Assembly: GCA_900128395.1 (NCBI GenBank) | Contig: LT649494.1 | Coordinates: forward strand, 1 to 23,223 | Direction of reading: 5' to 3' | DNA from: Stramenopiles sp. TOSAG23-2 | Taxonomy: Eukaryota > Sar | Length of the DNA stretch: 23,223 nt | Shown: positions 15,389 through 23,223 of the stretch, piece by piece | Layout of the letters: each line of letters starts with the position of its first letter | How positions within the stretch are numbered: position 1 is the stretch's first letter | The notes under the pieces: generated by a model | Told to the model about the DNA's origin: nothing | Database searches by the model: none | The model's input: only the letters and a program-made list of their open reading frames with translations | Translations under genes and position numbers: made by a program

Positions 15389-17950
15389 TTACTTATTCAA
15401 TGTTGGTGATACACTGCCTTTTTTAGCTTTCTTCTTTGGGGATCTTGGGATTCGTTGATTTGCTTTTTTCTTTTTTTCTTCTATACGCAATGTTTTTCTA
15501 GTTCGTTTTTTAATTTCATTGCGTTTATGTAAATTGACAGCTTTTAAAGTTTTCTCGATGATCAAATCATCTTTTGTAGCAACATCTTCGTCTACTCGTA
15601 ATGCCTTTTCTACACGACTATTGTATCTTCCCATGTCTGTTCGTTCATGGACTTTTTCATCATATATCAAATGGCCTTCTTTGATTTTTGGACGATAGGT
15701 TGCATCTATATTTTCATTTAATCGTATTTCATTTTCAATTGATATTATCGCTTCCCGGAACAATTCCATTTGATCAACAGGTGGCAATTGAGTTCCTCTT
15801 AACATTGCGCGCTGATTTGGTATTGGCAAATCCGATCTAGAAACTCGTGCTTGCAAACTTTGAATACCAATTTTTACCTTCGTCACTAAATTGTGAAAAA
15901 ATGAAACTAAATTCTTACGCTGGTCTAATTCCACGTTTGCATCTCTTAATTTGTCTTGTAAATATTGTTCAACATGAATGAAGTTGGTTGCCGATCTTGT
16001 TGCTTCATCAAGAGAGGGAGATGCCTTTGTTTCTCGATTGGAGGTATAATCATCCAATAATTCATTAGCTAAAGCTTCTGTAGCTTTACGTTGATTTTTA
16101 TCAGGGCTTTCATATTGTCGTTTTTGTTCTTGACTTTCGATTTGTGTAGTATCATATGTATTTTCGTCGCCATCTTGTTTCTTGATTTGTTTTTGTTGTA
16201 CACTGTTGTTGTTCTTATTATTGTTACTTTCTATACTGATTGCTAATGCTTTTGATTTCAATTTTTCTAACTCCTCTTGCTTTGATTTAATAGTTTTTTC
16301 ATGTTTATCAATCGTAGTTTCCAATTCTGTTTTCGTTTGCTCTTGCCCATAAATGTCAACTAACCAAGCTTCTGGTGATATTTCACCAGATGAAAAATTG
16401 TGGACACGATGAATTTTTTTTAATATTCTTTCTAATTCCCTAAATTGAAAATATTGATTCCCATATCGTATTTGCACGGCGCTTGGATTTTCTACAAATA
16501 TGGAACCAAAAATTCCAGTATTATGTCGTTTGCTATTTTCCTCTATTTGTCCTACTAATTTGTCAAATTCATGCCCAGCTGCTATTAATTTCCTATTATT
16601 TTTACGTTTCAGTACATTATCTTGAATCTTTATTATTTTTTTACTTTGTTCCATGTCTTTTTCTAGTTCAATATTTAATTTATGTATTTGCTCCTTTGAT
16701 TGCTCACGTAATTTCTCTAACTCTAATTTCACTTCGTTTCTCATACGTTTTGCTTCTAGACCTAACTCGTACAATGAATTGTAATGTCGACGTACCGCTT
16801 TAATTTTTTGTGATATTTCGATTGATTTTTTCTTACTATCAACCATTAATATTTTTTCACGTTTCAACATATGTTCCAACGTTTGTTGATATGCTAAGAC
16901 ACGTGATGAATTTGCAGTCATAATATCACGTCTGGCATATAATTTTTTCTTTTTTTCTTCAATAATACTTAAAGATGCAATTAACATAGCTATCTTTGAT
17001 TCCATATTTCGATATGCAGTCTCCAAATGTACCAATTCCTGCTTTTTTAGATTTTCTTTTGTTAATAATGTATTTAATTCCAAACTTAACTCACTAATCT
17101 CTTTTTCTACTTTTGCAATGATTTTTTTGCTTTCCCGTTTCAATCCATAACGTGTATCAATGATATCATCTTGTTCCAACGTTGTTTTAATTCCAGCCAT
17201 TGCTTGTTCTACAAAATCCTCCTTTTTTTTATCTCCGTCTCTACCAATACTCTTCTTTTTCTTTTTACCATTTTTGTTTCCATTTCCACGGATTCTTTTA
17301 ATATTTTTTTGGCGTTCTTTCATTACTTTTGCTGATAAGTCAGATACCATTTTTTCCATTATATATGTTAATTTCTCGTTATTTTTGAAATATTTTTGCT
17401 CAACTGTCGCCGCTTCCAATGCTTTAAAATTATTATCATCGTCACTATCATCACTTTCATCAAGACTATTAAATGAATCATCACTACGAGCAGTTGATAA
17501 AGTATTGCTTGGGCTGATATTTCCCCTTAGTTTTCGCCGTATTGGAGTTGGTCTTCTTCGTCCTTTTAAATTGTCTTTATTTACACTTGATGGACGTCGT
17601 GGTACTTTATTACTATTATGTATTTTCACTTTTAGACTTTTAAACTTGCGACTGTTATTATTATAATTATTAGAACTTGTTATATTGTTTATATTAATCG
17701 GTGAAGTATTCGATGAACGTGGACTTCTTTTACGCGGTCTCCATTTTTTGCTAGGATTACTTATATATTGTCCACTTTCTTTCCTTTGCTGTGTATGCCA
17801 CCATACATCTTTATCTATTTTAGTTGCAAAAAAACTCTTTAAGTTTGGAGTATTATTAAATTTAATAGTTGACAATGATGTATTAGCTTTCAAATGTTGT
17901 TTCAGATTCTTTGCAGCTGCTGTGTTAGATGTTGACAAAGATGGATTCAT
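15389..17950 (-). CDS. Coiled-coil protein, 853 aa, possibly flagellar or centrosomal
   Basis: ATG at 17950. The N-terminal 160 residues are Ser/Asn/Lys/Arg-rich and probably disordered. An acidic patch (SLDESDDSDDDN) follows, then a Lys-rich segment. Long heptad-like coiled coil covers about 255-470. A short globular-looking stretch at about 475-555 is notable (GHEFDKLVGQIEE, FVENPSAVQIRYGNQYFQFR, HNFSSGEISPEAWLVDIYG). Further coiled coil follows, and then a basic C-terminus (SPKKKAKKGSVSPTLNK). There is no membrane segment and no motor or kinase motif. Long coiled-coil proteins with basic ends are common among axonemal and basal-body components, so a ciliary role is plausible but inferred. 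I do not recognise an orthologue. Confidence 0.8.
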   Translation of the reverse strand: MNPSLSTSNTAAAKNLKQHLKANTSLSTIKFNNTPNLKSFFATKIDKDVWWHTQQRKESGQYISNPSKKWRPRKRSPRSSNTSPININNITSSNNYNNNSRKFKSLKVKIHNSNKVPRRPSSVNKDNLKGRRRPTPIRRKLRGNISPSNTLSTARSDDSFNSLDESDDSDDDNNFKALEAATVEQKYFKNNEKLTYIMEKMVSDLSAKVMKERQKNIKRIRGNGNKNGKKKKKSIGRDGDKKKEDFVEQAMAGIKTTLEQDDIIDTRYGLKRESKKIIAKVEKEISELSLELNTLLTKENLKKQELVHLETAYRNMESKIAMLIASLSIIEEKKKKLYARRDIMTANSSRVLAYQQTLEHMLKREKILMVDSKKKSIEISQKIKAVRRHYNSLYELGLEAKRMRNEVKLELEKLREQSKEQIHKLNIELEKDMEQSKKIIKIQDNVLKRKNNRKLIAAGHEFDKLVGQIEENSKRHNTGIFGSIFVENPSAVQIRYGNQYFQFRELERILKKIHRVHNFSSGEISPEAWLVDIYGQEQTKTELETTIDKHEKTIKSKQEELEKLKSKALAISIESNNNKNNNSVQQKQIKKQDGDENTYDTTQIESQEQKRQYESPDKNQRKATEALANELLDDYTSNRETKASPSLDEATRSATNFIHVEQYLQDKLRDANVELDQRKNLVSFFHNLVTKVKIGIQSLQARVSRSDLPIPNQRAMLRGTQLPPVDQMELFREAIISIENEIRLNENIDATYRPKIKEGHLIYDEKVHERTDMGRYNSRVEKALRVDEDVATKDDLIIEKTLKAVNLHKRNEIKKRTRKTLRIEEKKKKANQRIPRSPKKKAKKGSVSPTLNK

Positions 17951-18655
17951 TTTTTAATACATACATATATATATATATTTATATACATAAATTAGTTAAA
18001 TAAACTTAATACATTTCTTAGGTAAAGTTTCATATATAAATATTCTATACAGTGTGAAAATATCTATGCATATATTGATAATAAATAATACTACAGGATT
18101 AATTTATATTATTAAAAAAACACTTGATGTAACTGCTAATAGCCCAGCCAGCTTGTGCTCTTGTGGTTATTATTATTATTATACTACTATTATAGTACCA
18201 GGTACAATGTACTATAATGTATTAATTTAACTGCCAGCTGTAGCAGCTGTCCAGCTGTCCTCGTAGATAGTCTAGCAGCACAAAAACATGTATACTGTAC
18301 CGTATGCAGCGTTTAACTTTAGCAACTTTATACCAGGTAGTGGCATAAAAAAAAGTTTCTTTTTTTTCTTTTTTTATTTAATCTATTTTGTCCTATCAAA
18401 ATTATAGCTTAGTATAGTTTGTTATATAGTTATTATTCAATTTATATAGCTGTTATAAAGACAAAGATACACATCACCACACACACATGTGTGTGGGATT
18501 ATTATATTTTATGTGTACATCATTATACATGTATATTACATCAATTACACAAATGTAAACAAGAGGAAAATATATATAGAATAAATGCATATACAAATAT
18601 TAATTTTAGATACGGATTGCCTAATACAGAAACATAAAAAAGAAACAACAATAAC
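17951..18655. promoter_or_regulatory. Divergent upstream region with CAGCTG cluster
   Basis: The spacer lies between the coiled-coil gene (-) and the small acidic protein (+). Three CAGCTG hexamers occur within 23 bp (18235-18240, 18244-18249, 18252-18257), an unusual density of an E-box-type site in AT-rich DNA. The 12-bp palindrome ACACATGTGTGT lies at 18484-18495. ACCAGGTA occurs at 18198 and 18334, and a related GGTACAGGTA occurs upstream of the IQ gene at about 6909. No RNA gene was recognised. Confidence 0.4.
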
Positions 18656-18975
18656 ATGGCGCTTGCAAAAACGATGATTTTTACTCAGACAGTAGCTCGA
18701 GCGAAGATGATGATGATGATGACGATGAGGGGGAAGAAAAGGATGGGAATATCGATGAATTCGGGAACATTATTGAGAAAAAGAAAAAAGATAGTTTGGA
18801 AGCATCTTCCGAAATAGATAGAGATTCTTTAGTCATAATACCTACCATTGAAGTTTCGTTTGAAGTTGTATTGTGGATTGTGTACGCCGTATTATTTTTT
18901 TTAATTAAAAATGCTCTACTCATATCTTTTGATTCTTTATATAATTATTATACAGTATGTGTATATATTATTTAA
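18656..18975 (+). CDS. Small acidic single-span membrane protein, frame broken at an A run
   Basis: The ATG at 18656 sits in a good context (AACATGG). After MALAK the frame must move by one base to read DDFYSDSSSSEDDDDDDDEG and on to the stop at 18973-18975. In the frame as written the ATG runs into a stop near 18800. An extra A in the five-A run at 18667-18671 would give one 106-residue protein. It has an acidic Ser/Asp/Glu N-terminal half, a Lys-rich KKKK patch, then one hydrophobic segment at about 62-95 (IEVSFEVVLWIVYAVLFFLI...) and a short tail. That is the layout of a membrane protein with a long acidic cytosolic head. No family is recognised. A sequencing slip in a homopolymer is likelier than real decay, because the rest of the frame is intact; an upstream exon is another option. 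Confidence 0.5.
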
Positions 18976-19136
18976 TGTATTTTTGAAGAGAGAGAGAGAG
19001 AGGTGTTGTCTAACCTAAAAACCAATGTTTTTATATGATAATTATATATTGTGCAAAATTGTGCATTGCAAATTGAAGGAGGAGGACGGAGTAGTAAAAA
19101 TTGTGCAATTCATTTACTGTATCTTTTTTCCCACAG

Positions 19137-19524
19137 CTCTTGTTGGTCATTAATCACGATTGCTCACCCGCAAAATTGGATCGTAGGCGATGCTGTGTCT
19201 ATGATAGATATATGCTAGCATTGTACTACGCTTAAAACCAATAGCATAGACACAGGGGGTGTTATTTTCAATTTGGCATTTCGAGTTGGAATTTCCTCAC
19301 CGAGAGGATGAAAGTAGTACAACAATTAGTAGATAAATCCAACTTTTATTACTATCAAACTGAGTTTATTCCAAATCCAAATGCGAAATTGAAAATAACA
19401 CCCCCTGTGTCTATGCTATTGGTTTTCAGGCGTAGTACTATGCTAGCATATATCTACCATGGACACAGCATGGCCTACGATCCAATTTTGCGGGTGAGGA
19501 ATCGTGATTAATGACCAACAAGAG
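19137..19524. repeat. Long inverted repeat (foldback or MITE-like element)
   Basis: The left arm is 19137-19292 and the right arm 19368-19524, about 156 nt each, separated by a 75-bp spacer. The outer ends are CTCTTGTTGGTC and GACCAACAAGAG. The arms match at roughly 90-93% by eye, with single substitutions and one single-base indel, so a folded transcript would form a hairpin of about 150 bp. The arms are less AT-rich than the surroundings. No clear target-site duplication flanks it. A 67-codon frame (19308-19511) spans the spacer and right arm and probably has no meaning. The element lies about 290 bp upstream of the 691-residue orphan gene. Confidence 0.9.
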
Positions 19525-19810
19525 GATAGAGCTATTACCAGAATACCATCACTAACCCTATCAAATATTTATAGTATACTAAATCTATACTTATTTGACC
19601 CCACTATTTGGGGAGGTTTTAATCCGTCTTCTCTTCTTATTATCAAGGAAAAAAGGAAAAAGGGGGAAAGCCAATGTGCAATTAACTGAAAAGGATGTAC
19701 AGATCATAAACCATAACAGTTCATCAACTCAAAGATAGAGCATTCCACGAAATACAAAACAAATCAGCATAACCTTAATTTCATTAATCAATCAGTCGTG
19801 TGTAACAAAT

Positions 19811-21886
19811 ATGGCTAAGTTGACAATAAAGATTATTGCAATTTTCTTTCTGATTCTATTAGTTAACCATGAGTGTATAAATGTTGTAAATGCTATTGAA
19901 TCAAGTAAAACTTCGCTTCGGTTGTTTAGAACAAACTCACAATCGTCCATGAAACGTTCGTTGGCTAAATTAAGTATAGCCTCGAAGTCACAGATTTCCC
20001 AGTCTAAATCCAAAAGCAGGGCTGGTTCTTTAGTTGCTTTTGGTATTTTTTTCGGAATCGTTCTTTTCGATATAGCTGTGAAAAAGCATCGACACAAGTT
20101 CGAAGCATTTAACAGAAATGTTAAAATATTTAAGGATCAAACTTATGAAGAAGAAAAGCTACAAAACGCAGTGACTAAACTCGCATTCTGTTGTAATGCT
20201 AGGAAGAAAAAAAAATGCAAGAAAATGTTTGGTGACGAGCCATTTGTGAGGTATAGCAACAAAGAAAAATTTGGTAAATGTGATGAAACCTTGACAAATT
20301 TTTATTCTGTTTACTTTACCTTTGTTTCAGACGTAAATAACACAGCGTACAAGGAATCAAAAGTACACGAGAAACCTGAAACAGATTTTGAGAATGAAAA
20401 TGACTCCTTGCTTGAAACGCATTTGTTGGGATCACTTAAGAGTAATCCAAGTCTGATAGACTTGATCAGCAAATATCTTGGTGCCGCTATATATGGTTTG
20501 TTTAATGGGCTTACACTTGGAATGTTGAATGAAAAAATAAAAGACGATTTACAAAACATTATTGGAGATTACATTACACTGGCTGAATATATTCTTCAGC
20601 TTGTTTGGTCCGCTGTTAAAATAGTTAAACATTTGGTGGAATGTACTCGAAATACCATCGACCCAGTGAAGGTTTTTTGGGATTGGTATTATGGCAACTC
20701 TGATGCTGACATGAGGGAATTAGCGAAGGCTATACAAAATTTTGTGGCGACGTTCGAATTGTTTCTTGAAGCTTTGTATAAAACTCTTGTGGATACATGG
20801 TATATGACCAAGGACGGGTGCTTGATAATTATTTCTGTTTTGCTCATAACTTTAGCAGTTGTAGCATTCATTAAATCAGTGTCTATGCTAGGTGGACCAT
20901 ATGCATGGGGTGTGCAGCTTCTTGCTATGCTTGCAAGTAGCTATTTTGTTGCAAAATTTATTCTAGTAAGATTTTATAAATTTGGTAAGGCCATTGTAAC
21001 TAAGAACATAAATGGCGAAAAATTGGTAATTCTTGCATGTGAGCTTGTTGGTGCAGTTTTAAATCTTGTATTTTTTTCTGGGCTTAGCGAAATAGAAAAG
21101 CTTGCTGCAAAAGCTGGATTTGGAACAAACAATATTGTTTTTAAAGTAGCAAAGAGCATTTCAACACGTGCAGAAATTACAGACAAATGGCTTGATCAGT
21201 TCAAGTCAGTTGAAGCAGGGAAATATTTTATTAATTTAGTAAAATCTAATTTCAAAAAAGCTGCTATGAAAGCCGCACAGTCCGGAAATCAGGGTCCTGG
21301 AGTAAGCATCTTTTCTACTAATCGAGGTCTGCCTCCTGGAAAAACAGGAGTAATGGATGCTACCAAATTTAAAGCTGGTGTTCGTGACAAATCCGATGAG
21401 TTGTTTAAAGGAGAGAAATTAGAAGAAGGAACAAAAATATTAAAAAAAAGAGGTTGGGATTTCATGGGCCGGACTGAGGATTGGAAGAAGGAATTGCTTA
21501 TAGTTGTCCCGTCAAAATACAATAATAAAGAAGTTTTAAAACTTGCTCGAGAACAAGTGTCAAAAAAGTGGAAGGGTGTTACCGTAGTTCTAAGAAGCTC
21601 GAAAGTTGGAGACATGTATTTTAAAGCTATTGGTATTAATCCCACGATGCGTGGGAACTATGCAGAAGAACATACGTTAGCGCGCGATCCTACGTTAATG
21701 CCGCTCAATTTTATAAGGCGTCACTTTCCTATTTTCGATGCTGTTAGAATAAATAAAGGGACCTTTAATTGGCAAATGATTGTGCCAAAACTCGCATATT
21801 TTGTATGTGTTATCTTTTTTGGTATTGTTAATTGGAATGATGATGATGATGAAACGTTACTTTTACAGACTCAAGTGATACAGTAG
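19811..21886 (+). CDS. Unrecognised 691-aa secretory-pathway, multi-span membrane protein
   Basis: ATG at 19811. The N-terminus is a convincing signal peptide (about 1-28, hydrophobic core IIAIFFLILLV, possible cleavage after VNA). A Ser/Lys-rich stretch follows. Hydrophobic segments that could span the membrane lie at about 72-91, 337-355, 362-386, 404-424 and 657-674; amphipathic stretches at 215-275 are weaker. A Cys/Lys patch (FCCNARKKKKCKK, 126-138) lies in the N-terminal part. The region 490-655 is soluble-looking and well mixed (RGWDFMGRTEDWKKELLIVV, LAREQVSKKWKGVTVVLRSS, NYAEEHTLARDP), suggesting a folded C-terminal domain. The end is acidic (NDDDDE). Codon use looks less A/T-biased than in neighbouring genes. 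I recognise no family. It may belong to a lineage-specific family or have arrived with foreign DNA. Confidence 0.75.
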   Translation: MAKLTIKIIAIFFLILLVNHECINVVNAIESSKTSLRLFRTNSQSSMKRSLAKLSIASKSQISQSKSKSRAGSLVAFGIFFGIVLFDIAVKKHRHKFEAFNRNVKIFKDQTYEEEKLQNAVTKLAFCCNARKKKKCKKMFGDEPFVRYSNKEKFGKCDETLTNFYSVYFTFVSDVNNTAYKESKVHEKPETDFENENDSLLETHLLGSLKSNPSLIDLISKYLGAAIYGLFNGLTLGMLNEKIKDDLQNIIGDYITLAEYILQLVWSAVKIVKHLVECTRNTIDPVKVFWDWYYGNSDADMRELAKAIQNFVATFELFLEALYKTLVDTWYMTKDGCLIIISVLLITLAVVAFIKSVSMLGGPYAWGVQLLAMLASSYFVAKFILVRFYKFGKAIVTKNINGEKLVILACELVGAVLNLVFFSGLSEIEKLAAKAGFGTNNIVFKVAKSISTRAEITDKWLDQFKSVEAGKYFINLVKSNFKKAAMKAAQSGNQGPGVSIFSTNRGLPPGKTGVMDATKFKAGVRDKSDELFKGEKLEEGTKILKKRGWDFMGRTEDWKKELLIVVPSKYNNKEVLKLAREQVSKKWKGVTVVLRSSKVGDMYFKAIGINPTMRGNYAEEHTLARDPTLMPLNFIRRHFPIFDAVRINKGTFNWQMIVPKLAYFVCVIFFGIVNWNDDDDETLLLQTQVIQ

Positions 21887-22037
21887 TTGATTTAGCTGGT
21901 AACTACTCCAGCAACTTCCAAAAAGAAGCGTAAGAACAATGGAAAAAATGGACGAAATGCAACAAAATTTAGAAGAAGAATTCAGAAATCTAATTCAGAA
22001 ACAAATCGCAAATTTGGAAATGCAGTGAATGTGATGT

Positions 22038-22366
22038 ATGGTTATGCTAGTCTTTCTGGGAAAACGTAGATTTGGACCTGGAAGATCTATGGTGTCCAGA
22101 GAATGGTTATGCGAGAAGCGAGACAGTTTCACAACTTGTTATTGTTGGGGCGATGGACATGAAATTGGAGTAAAACTTAGAAAAAGTCTAAATCGTGAGA
22201 CGAAGGTATGAATGAATAATATCAAATTGAAACAGTAGTAATACAAAAAAGTATTTTTATACAGAGTGCTTATTTAAGCGGTTTAGCTCGACATGGTCGA
22301 GCACTTAATCAAACAGAGACTGGGAAAGGGCTTAGCATGGACATAACATTACGAAAGTGTGTGTAG
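22038..22366 (+). CDS. Probable 3' exons of an unrecognised gene with a 59-bp intron
   Basis: Frame 22038-22205 reads well (GPGRSMVSREWLCEKRD, CYCWGDGHEIGVKLRKSL) up to AAG|GTATGA. A GT...TTTTTATACAG interval at 22206-22264 looks like a 59-bp intron, and the frame continues in phase 0 from 22265 (SAYLSGLARHGRALNQ...) to TAG at 22364-22366. Without splicing, a stop follows the donor at once (GTA TGA). Further coding-like sequence lies upstream in another frame (21896-22066, Lys/Arg/Asn-rich, KKKRKNNGKNGRN), and a GTAAGA donor-like site lies at 21930. The 5' part of the gene is thus unresolved: another intron, a frameshift, or decay. The first ATG at 22038 is only a placeholder for the start. 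Confidence 0.35.
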
Positions 22367-23223
22367 GGATATCGCTTATCAAACACTTTGATTTTTATTA
22401 TTTTTTTACCTTTTCTCATATAGTATAGTCATAGCAGCTAACTAAATAGTAAATGAAATATTGATTGTACCCCTGTTTTTTAATCAAACAGGATTTAAGA
22501 GTTTGATTAATTAATCAAAACTTAATCAAATTAAAATAAATATTTATTTAATATTAAAAATACCCATAATATGACTATACTTTTAACATATAAATAGTAT
22601 TAAATTTTAACTATTTTTTGAAAATTAAAATACAAAATGTTAAATTTTTTTTGCTGCCGCACAAAAAAAAAGAGAAACAAATAACCTTAATAATAAATAA
22701 ACAAGAAAAATTATATAGTTCTCCTCCTTTCTCTTTGCCAGTTTGCCAGTTTGCCCTGTGATGATACAAAAGTTGTATTATATAATATCATATGCTCAAT
22801 ATACTAATACTCGTATCCGTATCTCTCAGAAATATATTTTTAATGACTATGCGCATGATTCATGTATAGAGCCAAACCTAAGAGTAAGTTGATGACAACT
22901 GAACGTTAGGAACATACTTTACTAACGACGTTTCAATTGCATGTTAAAGTACCCCTACTATGGAATAGGCTTGTAAAACCTTAATAAAAGTGTCCAAAAA
23001 TGAGCATTTTTTAGTAAAAATTCACTTTGGGTCTAGCGTTTCATGTAAATGTAATATTTATTTTGGTTGGAGTTTAGAGATCCAAGTTATATATATAAAG
23101 AAAGGATGTGGAGCTTTATATGGATTAAAACTGTTGGAAATGATGTTGTGAGACGTAATGCAAATTTTATATTTCAGATGAAATTTCTCAATTTTCGTAC
23201 CCACTTTGGCGGAACTTTTAAAA
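22367..23223. other. AT-rich spacer, no gene recognised
   Basis: Both strands are rich in stops. The 18-bp perfect palindrome TTTGATTAATTAATCAAA lies at 22502-22519, inside a cluster of four TTAATCAAA-type strings (about 22480-22530). A short GCCAGTTT tandem lies at about 22737-22755. The last 300 bp are somewhat less AT-rich but give no frame or RNA structure I can support. Confidence 0.5.

Noticed and set aside
19308-19511. 67-codon frame within the inverted repeat
   Set aside because: Most of it is the right arm of the foldback; the reading frame is probably a by-product of the repeat.
19504-19689. 61-codon frame starting with GTG
   Set aside because: No ATG start and overlaps the repeat end; no protein-like features.
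22286-22302. GCTCGAC/GTCGAGC hairpin as a terminator or RNA gene
   Set aside because: It lies within the probable last exon and is short; a coding coincidence is the simplest view.

Overview
The window is nuclear DNA from an AT-rich, compact, unicellular eukaryote. The signs are long open frames without introns, AT-rich spacers with homopolymer and (CA)n/(AAT)n tracts, asparagine runs in proteins, and typically eukaryotic products: a COG6 Golgi tether, a RING-H2 ubiquitin ligase, a peroxisomal enoyl-CoA hydratase 2, a CS-domain co-chaperone-like protein, and a large IQ/EF-hand protein. Two large proteins (IQ-motif and coiled-coil) are of the kind often found in flagella, so a motile protist or alga such as a stramenopile is plausible. 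The sequence does not fix the lineage.

Layout. 1-1512: spacer with a 250-bp tandem duplication. 1513-3089 (+): RING-H2 E3 ligase whose frame is broken by an exact 110-bp tandem duplication. 3581-6679 (-): IQ-motif/EF-hand/zinc-finger protein. 7347-7487 (+): 46-residue membrane microprotein. 7574-8257 (+): membrane-anchored CS-domain protein. 8586-10724 (-): COG6. 11310-12203 (+): enoyl-CoA hydratase 2. 12728-13126 (-): small Cys-rich secretory or ER protein. 14071-15081 (+): SAM methyltransferase. 15389-17950 (-): coiled-coil protein. 18656-18975 (+): acidic single-span protein with a one-base frame break. 19137-19524: long inverted repeat. 19811-21886 (+): unrecognised 691-residue protein with a signal peptide and several membrane segments. 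22038-22366 (+): probable 3' exons of an unknown gene. 22367-23223: nothing recognised.

The genes do not form one pathway. COG6, the hydratase, the RING protein and the CS protein are housekeeping functions in Golgi traffic, peroxisomal lipid oxidation, ubiquitination and protein folding. From about 19.1 kb the character changes: a foldback element, an orphan membrane protein, and fragmentary coding sequence with an intron.

The most striking feature is a family of seven local tandem duplications (units about 110-250 bp), mostly at gene 3' ends. Two neighbouring ones have the same 8-bp palindrome, CCTATAGG, exactly at the junction. The copy inside the RING gene carries an AG|GT in each unit, so splicing between the copies would remove exactly 110 nt and restore the frame. 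This is either an intron in the making or a haplotype or assembly artefact; transcript and read data would decide.
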